Shown piece by piece: positions 16,751-26,013 of a stretch of DNA of 64,000 bases; position 1 is the stretch's first letter, and each line of letters begins with the position of its first letter. Source of the DNA: UBA1930 sp943371535 (GTDB lineage Bacteria > Bacteroidota > Bacteroidia > Chitinophagales > Chitinophagaceae); assembly GCA_943371535.1 (NCBI GenBank), contig CALRVE020000012.1:29414-93413 (forward strand), in the 5' to 3' direction. Below the pieces are notes generated by a model that did not search any database, was not told where the DNA came from, and saw nothing but the letters and a program-made list of their open reading frames with translations. The position numbers and the translations under genes are program-made.

Positions 16751-18190
16751 TTATAATCGAGAAAAAATTATCCTCAATCGCATTTTCCTATCTGGCCTTG
16801 CACTGTTTCCTCCCAATAATCTTACTCTACCTGATGCTGGATAATTAAAAGGTGCAGCAGCAATAGGATATAATGAAGTTGAATTTTGAGCTATATGTAC
16901 ATAATCTTCAACAGGAGCAAACAAATATAAATCGTACACTTTTTCTTTTCTCGTTATAATGCCTTGCACATAACGTGTAATGTTAAAAGCATAAGAAGCA
17001 ATTCTTTTACCTGTTGGGTCGGTTTTGTAAACAACATTTCCTCCAAAAGAATTTAAGTTAGCAGCAACACCACCTTGACCTAAAGAAATATCGTTGGGTA
17101 CATAGAATCTAAATTGTGCCGAATCTAATCGTTTAGGAACTGCACATAGGAATAGATTTGGAGCTGAATATTTTTCGTAAAATGGATCATTATCGGCTTC
17201 TTGTTCCATAATTAATTCGGCCCTATGTACTAATCGGTTACTGATATTATTTTCTAAAGCAGGTGTTTCAATTCTAATAAAATTACCAGGTCCAGCTTGC
17301 AAAAACAATAAACTATCTGCTTGTGTGGTAGGGTTGGTTAAAAAGGTTTGAGCTTGAGAACCTGCTCTGTTTCTGATAATATTATTACTAGCATTTGAAG
17401 TTACACCATGTCTAAAATATCTCACCACAGTATCTATAATACTATCTCTTCTTGTATATCTATAATATAAGGCTACTTTACTATTGGTATCGCTTAAAGA
17501 AACCCTCAATAAAGTATTTGAACCAGCTTGAGGAACAATAGAAAATCCTCTGAATATACTTGAAAACTGAGCATCTGTTCTGTAAGCATTGGAACTATCA
17601 AAATTGAATAACAACCTATTCGCAAATGCAGTACTTAATGGAATTCTTATTTGATTAATAGCTGCTTCCTTTCTAGGCTTAACTGAATCTGTTAACTTTC
17701 TAGGGTCTGCAATAGTTACTTCACCTATTTGCCCTGCCAAATTCATTTGACTATTAGAAGTGTAAACTGAATCTTGCTTTAATCTACTGGTTTGGCTAAT
17801 TTCATATACTTTCAAATGAATCGGATTAGCCGAATCGCCCCAATAACCTCTATACCCCAATACCAACACTGCTGAATCTAAAAATAAACTGTCTTTGCCA
17901 ACTTCATAAAAATAAGGATAATAGAGTGGCTTAAATTCTGCATTAATAATGGCTTTTGTAGTACCCATTATTGGATCATTATCTATATTTCCGAGAACCA
18001 TTTCTTGGAATTTAGAAATCCGAATAGAATCTAAAGGGAAGTTTCTTGTAATTACATTTAACAAGGTATCTTTTGTTTCAATACCATCAATTGGGGGTAT
18101 TAAACCATTGCCAATTTCTGTATTTGTTAATTTGGTACAAGACGCTACAAAAACCAAGGCTATAAAAGCAAGGAGTAAATTCTTCTTCAC
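16751..18190 (-). CDS. DUF4270 lipoprotein
   Basis: 479 residues. MKKNLLLAFIALVFVASC is a lipoprotein signal with Cys18. TKLTNTEIGNGLIPPIDGI, then DPIMGTTKAIINAEFKP and later repeated beta-rich stretches match the Bacteroidota-specific DUF4270 family, which is predicted to be surface or periplasmic. Function unknown. Lies 34 bp after the GT5-domain gene and before metK on the same strand. Confidence 0.85.
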   Translation of the reverse strand: MKKNLLLAFIALVFVASCTKLTNTEIGNGLIPPIDGIETKDTLLNVITRNFPLDSIRISKFQEMVLGNIDNDPIMGTTKAIINAEFKPLYYPYFYEVGKDSLFLDSAVLVLGYRGYWGDSANPIHLKVYEISQTSRLKQDSVYTSNSQMNLAGQIGEVTIADPRKLTDSVKPRKEAAINQIRIPLSTAFANRLLFNFDSSNAYRTDAQFSSIFRGFSIVPQAGSNTLLRVSLSDTNSKVALYYRYTRRDSIIDTVVRYFRHGVTSNASNNIIRNRAGSQAQTFLTNPTTQADSLLFLQAGPGNFIRIETPALENNISNRLVHRAELIMEQEADNDPFYEKYSAPNLFLCAVPKRLDSAQFRFYVPNDISLGQGGVAANLNSFGGNVVYKTDPTGKRIASYAFNITRYVQGIITRKEKVYDLYLFAPVEDYVHIAQNSTSLYPIAAAPFNYPASGRVRLLGGNSARPDRKMRLRIIFSRL

Positions 18191-18224
18191 GCAGCTAATA
18201 AATTATATTAAATTATGTTATTTG

Positions 18225-19040
18225 TTACTTGCCTGCAAGGTCGTTGTACAATTCTAAATACTCTGTTAAATCAGTATCCCAACCTTTAAAGGGAACTACT
18301 TTTTTACCTCTTACTTTAGAAAAGTCGTTCAACAATTTTTCATCTGGGTTACCGGTACCAAAAGTTATTGCATCGGCATAAGTAGCACCACCTCTAAACA
18401 TAGCTGTGTTGTTTAAATCTTTAAACACATCTACATCTTTAGCAGTAATATTGTTGTTAATAAGTGCAAGTTTTAGAAAATCGCTGCCTAACTTTTCTTC
18501 AAAAGTGTTTTCTCCAATAGTGAAAACAATTTTGCTATGTGCAAAAACGGGCTCACGTTTATAAGCAGTTTTAATTAATGCAGGTACTAAACCGCTCATC
18601 CAACCACTACAATGAATAATATCCGGAGGCCAACCAAATTTTCTAACAGTTTCTAATGCTCCTTTTGCAAAAAATACAGTTCTTAAAGCATTGTCATCAA
18701 ACCATTTATCTTCTTCATCGTGAAAAACTTGTTTACGCTTAAAAAAATCTTCATTTTCTAGAAAGTAAACCTGCAATCTTGCATTGGGTAAAGAAGCTAC
18801 TTTAATTTGTAATGGATGATCATCATCATCAACTGAAACGTTGATACCACTCAATCTTACTACTTCATGTAAACGATGACGACGTTCATTAATTACTCCA
18901 AATCTTGGCATAATACAACGAACCTCTAAACCACTGTCGTTACTTTTGATAGCCAACTTATTTACGATCTCTGCAAATTCAGTCAACTCTAAATAAGGAG
19001 ACATCTCTGTAGCTATAAATAAAATTCTTTTCTTTGACAT
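18225..19040 (-). CDS. Stand-alone GT5 starch/glycogen synthase N-terminal domain
   Basis: 271 residues. KRILFIATEMSPYLELTEFAEIVNKLAIKSNDSGLEVRCIMPRFGVI resembles the ADP-glucose synthase start (normally with KxGGL, replaced here by an E-rich segment); PDIIHCSGWMSGLVPALIKTAY corresponds to the WHTG-type block. The C-terminal GT1-like Rossmann half of full glycogen synthase (about 480 residues) is missing, and the protein ends cleanly. It cannot bind nucleotide sugar in the usual way, so catalytic activity is doubtful. It is divergent from panC, 108 bp apart, an arrangement I recall in other Bacteroidota. Confidence 0.75.
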   Translation of the reverse strand: MSKKRILFIATEMSPYLELTEFAEIVNKLAIKSNDSGLEVRCIMPRFGVINERRHRLHEVVRLSGINVSVDDDDHPLQIKVASLPNARLQVYFLENEDFFKRKQVFHDEEDKWFDDNALRTVFFAKGALETVRKFGWPPDIIHCSGWMSGLVPALIKTAYKREPVFAHSKIVFTIGENTFEEKLGSDFLKLALINNNITAKDVDVFKDLNNTAMFRGGATYADAITFGTGNPDEKLLNDFSKVRGKKVVPFKGWDTDLTEYLELYNDLAGK

Positions 19041-19148
19041 CAGTTCTGCTGTTTAGGGATAGCTTCTTTTTATAAGTTTGCAAAAGTAAACAAATTCGCC
19101 CGAAAAGCAACGCATTACCAAACATAAGCTACAGAACACCACTTTTTT

Positions 19149-20003
19149 ATGATTATTTGCACCACCGTTAGCAGCTTGCAAATGGAATTGAACAAGCTAA
19201 AAAAGCTGAATCAAAGTATTGGTTTTGTACCTACAATGGGTGCTTTACATAAAGGACATTTATCGCTAATTGAACAATGTAAGAATCAAAATGATGTTAC
19301 AGTATGTAGCATTTTTGTGAACCCAACACAGTTTAATGATTCTGCCGATTTTGCTAAATATCCAAAAACCGTAGAACAAGATCTATTTTTATTAGAAGAT
19401 GTTGATTGTACGATTGTTTTTTTGCCTTCAGTTGAAGAGATTTATCCTAAAAACAACACTTCTATTAAACAATACAACTTAGGTTTTCTAGAAACTACAC
19501 TAGAAGGCAGTGCAAGACCAGGTCATTTTCAGGGAGTTTGTCAGGTAGTGGAACGTTTATTAACCATAGTTTCGCCACAAGTTGTATACTTGGGTCAAAA
19601 AGATTATCAGCAATGTATGGTGATAACTCAATTGGTAGAATTGATGGGTTGGAAAAACAAGTTGAAGATTGAAATTGAAGCAACATTTAGAGAACCTACA
19701 GGATTGGCAATGAGCAGCAGAAATATGAGATTGACTGATGCACAATTAATAGATGCAACAGCAATTTATCAATCATTACAATTTATAAAAAATAACATTT
19801 CAACTACACCAATTGAATCAATTGTTGCACATACTGAGCAATATTTGCTGCAACACAATTTTGAAAAGATTGATTATATAGCTATTTGCAATGCAGAAAG
19901 CTTGGCACCCATCACCAATTTTGATACTCAAACCCAAACAGTTGCTTTAATTGCAGCTTTTATTGGAGGAGTAAGATTGATTGACAATTTAATATTGAAC
20001 TAA
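19149..20003 (+). CDS. panC: Pantothenate synthetase
   Basis: 284 residues. FVPTMGALHKGHLSLIEQC holds the HIGH-like motif (HKGH, residues 34-37); VCSIFVNPTQF, GQKDYQQCMVITQLV and EPTGLAMSSRNMRL are the other family blocks. Ligates pantoate and beta-alanine using ATP. Followed 19 bp later by panD, so substrate supply and ligation are in one operon; panB lies about 5 kb downstream. Confidence 0.97.
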   Translation: MIICTTVSSLQMELNKLKKLNQSIGFVPTMGALHKGHLSLIEQCKNQNDVTVCSIFVNPTQFNDSADFAKYPKTVEQDLFLLEDVDCTIVFLPSVEEIYPKNNTSIKQYNLGFLETTLEGSARPGHFQGVCQVVERLLTIVSPQVVYLGQKDYQQCMVITQLVELMGWKNKLKIEIEATFREPTGLAMSSRNMRLTDAQLIDATAIYQSLQFIKNNISTTPIESIVAHTEQYLLQHNFEKIDYIAICNAESLAPITNFDTQTQTVALIAAFIGGVRLIDNLILN

Positions 20004-20022
20004 AGTTATAGAAAAAAAATTT

Positions 20023-20367
20023 ATGCAAATACAAGTTTTAAAATCGAAAATTCATAGAGCAACCATCACCGAAGCAAATTTGAATTATGTTGGAAGTATT
20101 ACCATTGACGAAGATTTGATGGATGCTGCCAACTTAATTGAAAACGAAAAAGTACAGGTGGTAAATGTAAATAATGGAGAACGTTTAGAAACTTATGTAA
20201 TTACTGGACCAAGAGGAACAGGAGTTGTTTGCTTAAACGGACCAGCAGCACGTAAAGCTGCCGTTGGGGATGTAGTAATTATTATTTCTTATGCTTTAGT
20301 AAATTTTGAAGAAGCCAAGCAACTAAAACCTTGGGTTGTTTTTCCAAATGCAAATAATAAGCTCTAG
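20023..20367 (+). CDS. panD: Aspartate 1-decarboxylase (pyruvoyl)
   Basis: 114 residues. NYVGSITIDEDLMDAANL carries the Gly24-Ser25 self-cleavage site that forms the pyruvoyl cofactor; NVNNGERLETYVI and RGTGVVCLNGPAARKAAVGD follow. Makes beta-alanine from Asp for panC. Second gene of the panC-panD unit. Confidence 0.96.
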   Translation: MQIQVLKSKIHRATITEANLNYVGSITIDEDLMDAANLIENEKVQVVNVNNGERLETYVITGPRGTGVVCLNGPAARKAAVGDVVIIISYALVNFEEAKQLKPWVVFPNANNKL

Positions 20368-20408
20368 TTGCCCATTGCTTGCTTATATTGCCTAATAACA
20401 TTGTACCA

Positions 20409-21437
20409 ATGAAAAAAAAGCTATTACAAATATTTAAGTACTTACTATTTTTTGGATTAGGTATTTTTTTAATTTGGTTAAGCATTCATCAAATTAAAAG
20501 CAACCCAAAAGAGTGGAATGAATTTAAACAAGCATTAAGTACTGCCAATTATTGGCTGGTTATACCTGTATTTTTTATTATGAGTGGAAGCCATGTTATT
20601 AGAGCATTACGGTGGCGAATATTAATGGAACCAATGGGTTATAACACATCATTTCCCAATACATTTTTTGCTGTGATGATTGGTTATATGGCTAATATGG
20701 CTGTACCACGTTTAGGCGAAGTGTTAAAATGTACCATTTTAGCCAAATACGAAAAAGTGCCTGCCGAAAAAATAATTGGTACAATTGTAGCCGAAAGAGC
20801 ATTTGATGTTGTGAGTTTGGGAATTATATTTTTATTGGCACTTATTTTTCAGTTCGATGTGGTGATGGCTGCTTACGAGCAGTTAAAAACTTTCATGGCT
20901 GGTAATCCTAAAGAAGCCATGAGTAATACAAAGAAAATTACTTTATTGGTTATTGGGTTATTGGCATTCATTGTTTTAATTTGGTTAATAGTAAGTAAAC
21001 GTATTTTTAAATTTTTTCAAGCAATAAAAAAAATTGCAACTGGCATTTGGGAAGGATTAAGTACAGCAAGCAAACTGAAGCAAAAAAAGCTATTCATTGT
21101 ATATTCTGCTGCTATTTGGATATTGTATTTATTAGGTACTTGGATTGGCTTTTATGCAACACAAGGAACTACAGGTTTAGGTATTACAGCTGCTATTAGT
21201 TGCTTGGCATTTGCAAGTATTGGTATGATTGTTACACCAGGAGGAATTGGTGCTTACGCAGCATTGCTTGCTATTGTGTTAACACTACAGCAACCATCAA
21301 TACCTAATCCAATTGGCTATGCAAACGGCACACTACAATGGTTTGCACAATGTATCATTGTGTTGTTTGTTGGGTTTATTTGTATGCTTTTGTTACCTTG
21401 GTATAATAAAAAAGATAAATTGGAAATAAGAAATTAA
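20409..21437 (+). CDS. Lysylphosphatidylglycerol synthase TM-type membrane protein
   Basis: 342 residues, about eight hydrophobic segments. The pattern SGSHVIRALRWRILMEPMGY, ANMAVPRLGEVLKCTILAKYEKVP and the distal GMIVTPGGIGAYAALLAIVL matches the LPG_synthase_TM / UPF0104 family of membrane proteins, some of which are flippase-like. The aminoacyl-transferase domain of full MprF is absent, so lysyl transfer is not predicted. The ATG at 20409 (MKKKLLQIFKYLLF) was chosen over 20379. Confidence 0.85.
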   Translation: MKKKLLQIFKYLLFFGLGIFLIWLSIHQIKSNPKEWNEFKQALSTANYWLVIPVFFIMSGSHVIRALRWRILMEPMGYNTSFPNTFFAVMIGYMANMAVPRLGEVLKCTILAKYEKVPAEKIIGTIVAERAFDVVSLGIIFLLALIFQFDVVMAAYEQLKTFMAGNPKEAMSNTKKITLLVIGLLAFIVLIWLIVSKRIFKFFQAIKKIATGIWEGLSTASKLKQKKLFIVYSAAIWILYLLGTWIGFYATQGTTGLGITAAISCLAFASIGMIVTPGGIGAYAALLAIVLTLQQPSIPNPIGYANGTLQWFAQCIIVLFVGFICMLLLPWYNKKDKLEIRN

Positions 21438-21515
21438 AAATTCGGAATCAACTAATAAACCAATTAACAAGTTAACCAATCCGCCAATTCGCAAATTCAA
21501 TAATTTAATAATTAT

Positions 21516-22013
21516 ATGAAACAAACAATGGCCATTCAAAATAAAATTTTCACCCTTCATCAATTGATTTTTCAAATTGCCAGCTGGAGAGTGTTGGGTA
21601 AAAAAGTGGCTTTTACCAACGGCTGCTTTGATATTTTACACGAGGGACATATTTTTTCACTTTCACAGGCTGCACAAGAAGCCGATTATTTAATAGTTGC
21701 TGTAAATAGTGATGCAAGTACCAAACGTTTAAAAGGGCTAGAACGCCCTATAAATAATGAAAAAAGTCGTGCTATTTTACTAGCCAATTTAGCTATTGTA
21801 GATGCTGTAGTTATTTTTGAAGAAGACACACCCTTGCAAATAATTTCAACTTTATTACCCGATGTTTTAGTCAAAGGTGGCGATTATACATTAGAGCAAA
21901 TTGTAGGAGCCAAAGAAGTAATAGCAAATGGAGGGAGAGTAGTTATTAATCCAATTGTTGAAGGTTTTTCAACAACAGGAATTGTGGAGAAAATAAAGAA
22001 ATATTTATCGTAA
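21516..22013 (+). CDS. rfaE2: D-glycero-beta-D-manno-heptose 1-phosphate adenylyltransferase
   Basis: 165 residues. Nucleotidyltransferase fold: KVAFTNGCFDILHEGHIFSLSQA holds the HxGH motif (HEGH), with VNSDASTKRLKG and DVLVKGGDYTLEQIVGAKEV downstream. Equivalent to the C-terminal half of E. coli HldE and makes ADP-heptose for LPS core or related glycans. The kinase half (rfaE1) is not in this window. Confidence 0.92.
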   Translation: MKQTMAIQNKIFTLHQLIFQIASWRVLGKKVAFTNGCFDILHEGHIFSLSQAAQEADYLIVAVNSDASTKRLKGLERPINNEKSRAILLANLAIVDAVVIFEEDTPLQIISTLLPDVLVKGGDYTLEQIVGAKEVIANGGRVVINPIVEGFSTTGIVEKIKKYLS

Positions 22014-22056
22014 AACTCTATTCATAAACTTAACATTTAATCCTCATCATCTTTAC

Positions 22057-22064
22057 TACATTTG
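22057..22064 (+). promoter_or_regulatory. Putative -7 box upstream of ppk1
   Basis: TACATTTG, an exact match to TAnnTTTG, ends 21 nt before the ppk1 ATG at 22086. No clear TTTG box at the usual upstream distance. Confidence 0.4.
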
Positions 22065-22085
22065 AACAAAACGATTTGGATTTTT

Positions 22086-24182
22086 ATGAATAAAAAGAGT
22101 TTAATTCCTAGAGATATCAGCTGGTTAAGTTTTAATGCAAGAGTATTGCAAGAAGCAAACGACCCAACCGTACCGCTTAGAGAACGAATTCGTTTTTTAG
22201 GTATTTTCTCTAATAACAGTGATGAATTTTTTAGGGTTCGAGTAGCCACTTTAAAACGCATGATTGAATTTGCGGAAAAACGTAGAAAAGCCAATATGCA
22301 TTTAGAAGAAGATCCTCAAAATATTCTAGATCAAATTCAAACCATTGTTCTACAACAACAGAATGAATTCAACCGCATTTGGGAAGGCATTTTAAAAGAA
22401 CTAAAAAAGGAAAAAATTTTATTGGTGAACGAGAAACAATTGACTCGTGAACAACAAAATTTTGTAAAAACATATTTCGACGAACAAGTTCGTAGCAATG
22501 TAATTCCATTAATGATTGAAAGCTTACCCCAACTCCCCTACTTAAGAGATAAGAGTATTTATTTGGGTGTGGTAATGCGTAAAAAAAATACAGCCTATCA
22601 TCAAAAATATGCTTTAATTGAAGTGCCTGCAAAAGCACTTGGTCGCTTTATAAAATTACCTTCTAAAACTGGTGAACAACACATTATACTATTAGAAGAT
22701 ATTATTAGATACAATTTACCGTATATTTTTTCTTATTTCGACTACGATTATTTTGATGCACATATTTTTAAAGTTACTAAAGATGCCGAATTAGATATTG
22801 ACAATGATTTATCTACTTCTTTCGTAGAAAAAATGGAGAAAGGTTTAAAGAACCGACGAAAAGGGAAACCCGTACGTTTTGTGTACGATAAAGAAATGGA
22901 TGCAGGATTATTGGAATATTTAATTAGGCGATTACAATTAAATAGAAAAAGCAATATTATACCTGGTGGAAGAATACACAACTTCCGTCATTTCATGGAT
23001 TTTCCAGATGTATTCAATGCAAAAAGTTTACGTAGAAGTTCACTTATTCATCCATTATTACAAATAGCACACCGTGTAACCGATGTAATTGTAAAGCAAG
23101 ATATAATGCTACATTTTCCTTACCATTCTTATAATTCTATCATAGATTTATTAAGAGAAGCAGCAATGGATCCGGATGTAAATTGTATAAAAATTACAGC
23201 ATACCGTTTAGCAGAAAATTCTAAAATTATTAATGCATTAATTAATGCTGCACGTAATGGAAAAGAAGTAATTGTAATGCTTGAGTTAAAAGCAAGATTT
23301 GATGAAGAAGCCAATTTAGAATGGAAAGAAATATTGGAACAAGAAGGCGTAAAAGTACTGTTGGGCGTACCTAAATTAAAGATTCATGCAAAGCTTTGTT
23401 TAATCAAAAAAAGAATAAAAAATAAAACTATTCAATATGGTTTTGTAAGTACCGGCAACTTAAACGAAAAAACTGCAAGGGTATATGGAGACCACTGTTT
23501 ACTAACTAGTAACAGAAGCGTAATGGCCGATATTAATAAAATATTTCGCTACTTAGAAAACTGGAAAGCGGGAACCACCCCACTTATTCAATGTAAAACA
23601 TTAATGGTTTGCCCAACAAGCATGCGTAAGCAAATTGAAACTCTGATTAACCGAGAAATAAAGTTTGCAAAAGCTAAAAAACCAGCAGCGGTTACCATAA
23701 AAGTAAATTCTTTAAGTGATGCTGTTTTAATTCAAAAATTACATGAAGCTGCATTAGCAGGTGTAGAAGTAAAACTTATTGTAAGAGGCATTTTCTCAGC
23801 TATTTTCGATCAAAAAAAATATAAACATCCTATACAAGCCATTAGCATTGTAGATGAGTATTTAGAACATGCTCGTGTATTAATATTTCATAATAATGGT
23901 AACGAAAAAATGTATATTTCTTCAGCCGATTGGATGGTGAGAAATTTAGATCATCGTATAGAAGCTGCTATACCTATTTTGAATAGTGCTATTCAATCCG
24001 AATTAAAAGATATTATCAACATACAACTAAGAGACAATGTAAAGGCAAGAATTTTAGACAGTAGCCTTACAAATAACTATGTAACTTCCGCAAGTAAAAA
24101 GAACATTCGATCGCAAGTAGAAACCTATTTATACTTGCACAAAAAAACGCTTAAACAGCAGCATGAAATTAGCAGCAATTGA
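22086..24182 (+). CDS. ppk1: Polyphosphate kinase 1
   Basis: 698 residues. N-domain start LIPRDISWLSFNARVLQEANDP and the phosphate-site block FPYHSYNSIIDLLREAAMDPDVNCIKITAYRLAENSKIINALINAARNGKEVIVMLELKARFDEEAN are typical; KLKIHAKLCLI contains the autophosphorylated His, and a second phospholipase D-like domain follows (LEHARVLIFHNNG). Makes polyphosphate reversibly from ATP. The ATG at 22086 was preferred over 22062. Its end overlaps ppx by 20 bp, coupling synthesis and hydrolysis. Confidence 0.96.
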   Translation: MNKKSLIPRDISWLSFNARVLQEANDPTVPLRERIRFLGIFSNNSDEFFRVRVATLKRMIEFAEKRRKANMHLEEDPQNILDQIQTIVLQQQNEFNRIWEGILKELKKEKILLVNEKQLTREQQNFVKTYFDEQVRSNVIPLMIESLPQLPYLRDKSIYLGVVMRKKNTAYHQKYALIEVPAKALGRFIKLPSKTGEQHIILLEDIIRYNLPYIFSYFDYDYFDAHIFKVTKDAELDIDNDLSTSFVEKMEKGLKNRRKGKPVRFVYDKEMDAGLLEYLIRRLQLNRKSNIIPGGRIHNFRHFMDFPDVFNAKSLRRSSLIHPLLQIAHRVTDVIVKQDIMLHFPYHSYNSIIDLLREAAMDPDVNCIKITAYRLAENSKIINALINAARNGKEVIVMLELKARFDEEANLEWKEILEQEGVKVLLGVPKLKIHAKLCLIKKRIKNKTIQYGFVSTGNLNEKTARVYGDHCLLTSNRSVMADINKIFRYLENWKAGTTPLIQCKTLMVCPTSMRKQIETLINREIKFAKAKKPAAVTIKVNSLSDAVLIQKLHEAALAGVEVKLIVRGIFSAIFDQKKYKHPIQAISIVDEYLEHARVLIFHNNGNEKMYISSADWMVRNLDHRIEAAIPILNSAIQSELKDIINIQLRDNVKARILDSSLTNNYVTSASKKNIRSQVETYLYLHKKTLKQQHEISSN

Positions 24183-25053
24183 TATTGGAAGTAACGCAGC
24201 AAGGTTATTAATTACAGAAGTAATTGACGATAATGGTAAACCTCAATTCAATAAATTAAATTTAGTAAGAGTACCCTTAAGATTAGGCTTCGATGTTTTT
24301 GAATATGGTACCATCACCAAAGAAAAACGTGGAATGGTTTTACAAACCATGAAAGCTTTTGCACACCTAATTAAGGCTTATGATGTACAACATGTAAAAG
24401 CCTGTGCTACTAGTGCCATGAGAGATGCAAGCAATAGCAATGATATTATTAGAAAAGTAAAATTAGAAGCAGGAATAGAAATCAATATAATTACAGGAGA
24501 CCAAGAAGCATCTTTTATTTACGAAAATCATATTGCCGAAAATTTAGATAAAGCCCACTCTTATTTATACATTGATGTTGGTGGTGGAAGCACAGAACTC
24601 ACTTTTTTCTCTGAGGGAAAATTAAAATATAAAGAGTCGTTCAATATTGGAACTATTCGTTTACTCAAAGGCCAGGTAGATGATAATAGTTGGACAGAAA
24701 TGAAAGAACATTTAAAACAAAATACCAAAAGCAGTTTACCTATGATTGCGATTGGTAGTGGAGGAAATATTAATAAAGTTTTTTCATTAAGTAAAAAGAA
24801 AGAAGGCAAGCCTTTAAGTTTAGAATTATTGAAAGATTATTATAAAGAACTTTCAGCATTTACCTTAGAACAACGTATTAAAATCTACAAACTAAGAGAA
24901 GATAGAGCCGATGTAATTGTACCTGCACTACAAATTTATATTAATGTAATGCGTTGGGCCGATATGACTGAAATTTTTGTACCTAAAATTGGCTTAGCCG
25001 ATGGTTTAATACAAAGCTTGTATGCTGAAATAAAAAATCAAGTCTCTATTTAA
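24163..25053 (+). CDS. ppx: Exopolyphosphatase / Ppx-GppA family
   Basis: 296 residues, a single sugar-kinase/Hsp70/actin-fold phosphatase module. LAAIDIGSNAARLLI (phosphate 1), ACATSAMRDASN, GDQEASFIYE, and YIDVGGGSTELTFF (phosphate 2) are conserved, as is the adenosine-type block IAIGSGGNINKVF. The C-terminal HD-like domain of long Ppx proteins is absent. Overlaps ppk1 by 20 bp. Whether it prefers polyphosphate or pppGpp cannot be read from the sequence; context favours polyphosphate. Confidence 0.93.
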   Translation: MKLAAIDIGSNAARLLITEVIDDNGKPQFNKLNLVRVPLRLGFDVFEYGTITKEKRGMVLQTMKAFAHLIKAYDVQHVKACATSAMRDASNSNDIIRKVKLEAGIEINIITGDQEASFIYENHIAENLDKAHSYLYIDVGGGSTELTFFSEGKLKYKESFNIGTIRLLKGQVDDNSWTEMKEHLKQNTKSSLPMIAIGSGGNINKVFSLSKKKEGKPLSLELLKDYYKELSAFTLEQRIKIYKLREDRADVIVPALQIYINVMRWADMTEIFVPKIGLADGLIQSLYAEIKNQVSI

Positions 25054-25140
25054 AAAAAGTACTTTTACTTTGCACTGCACATTTGAATATGTTTTATTCT
25101 AACGCAGAGCCATATTCAGTTCATTTATAAAATTATTCAA

Positions 25141-25956
25141 ATGTCTACTCACTCCGAAATAAAAAGAATTACCACCCATATTTTACAAAAAATGAAAGTA
25201 CATGGAGAAAAAATTTCCATGTTAACAGCTTATGATTTTTCGTTTGCTAAAATTGTTGATGGTGCAGGCATAGACATAATTTTAGTAGGTGATAGTGCTA
25301 GTAATGTAATGGCTGGCCATGAAACTACTTTACCTATTACATTGGATCAAATGATTTACCATGCACAAAGTGTAGTACGTGCTGTTAAAAGAAGTTTAGT
25401 AGTAGTTGATATGCCTTTTGGTACCTATCAAAGCAATAGCGATGTTGCACTTGCATCGGCCATAAGAATTATGAAAGAAAGCGGTGCACATGCTTTGAAA
25501 TTAGAAGGTGGAGAAGAAATTGTAGAAAGCATTAAAAAAATTGTGAGTGCTGGAATTCCGGTAATGGGGCATTTAGGTTTAACGCCTCAAAGTATTTATA
25601 AATTTGGTACTTATACAGTTAGAGCCAAAGAAAATGAAGAAGCAGAAAAACTGAAAAATGATATTCAAGTACTACAAAATGCTGGATGCTTTGCAGTTGT
25701 TTTAGAAAAAATTCCAGCAGTATTAGCCAAAGAAGTGAGTGAAAGTGTACATATACCAACCATAGGTATTGGTGCAGGAAATTATTGTGATGGACAAGTT
25801 TTAGTAATGCATGACATGCTTGGCATAAATACAGAATTCAGTCCACGTTTTTTAAGAAAGTATCTTAATATTAATGAATTAGCTACACAAGCTGTACAAC
25901 AATATATTGCTGATGTGAAGAGTAAAGACTTTCCGAATGAAAGTGAGAGTTATTAA
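25141..25956 (+). CDS. panB: Ketopantoate hydroxymethyltransferase
   Basis: 271 residues. KISMLTAYDFSFAKIVDGAGIDIILVGDSASNVMAGHETTLPITLDQMIYHAQSV is the family core; MPFGTYQSN, VMGHLGLTPQSIYKFG and IGIGAGNYCDGQVLVMHDMLGI follow. First step of pantothenate synthesis (ketovalerate to ketopantoate). Separated from panC-panD by four genes, with an 87-bp gap after ppx. The hairpin downstream ends this block. Confidence 0.97.
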   Translation: MSTHSEIKRITTHILQKMKVHGEKISMLTAYDFSFAKIVDGAGIDIILVGDSASNVMAGHETTLPITLDQMIYHAQSVVRAVKRSLVVVDMPFGTYQSNSDVALASAIRIMKESGAHALKLEGGEEIVESIKKIVSAGIPVMGHLGLTPQSIYKFGTYTVRAKENEEAEKLKNDIQVLQNAGCFAVVLEKIPAVLAKEVSESVHIPTIGIGAGNYCDGQVLVMHDMLGINTEFSPRFLRKYLNINELATQAVQQYIADVKSKDFPNESESY

Positions 25957-25971
25957 TTCAATAAAGTAATC

Positions 25972-26013
25972 AAAATAGTTGGGGGTTGACGTAAGTCAAC
26001 CCCCAACTATTTT
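25972..26013. terminator. Bidirectional hairpin between panB and rocD
   Basis: A perfect 19-bp stem: AAAATAGTTGGGGGTTGAC pairs with its reverse complement around GTAA. A T-run follows on each strand. The right arm covers the first two bases of the rocD stop codon. Confidence 0.9.

Noticed and set aside
18225..19040. The GT5 protein as a truncated pseudogene
   Set aside because: The gene is intact from ATG to stop, has no remnant of the missing half downstream, and the same short form is known next to panC in related genomes as I recall.
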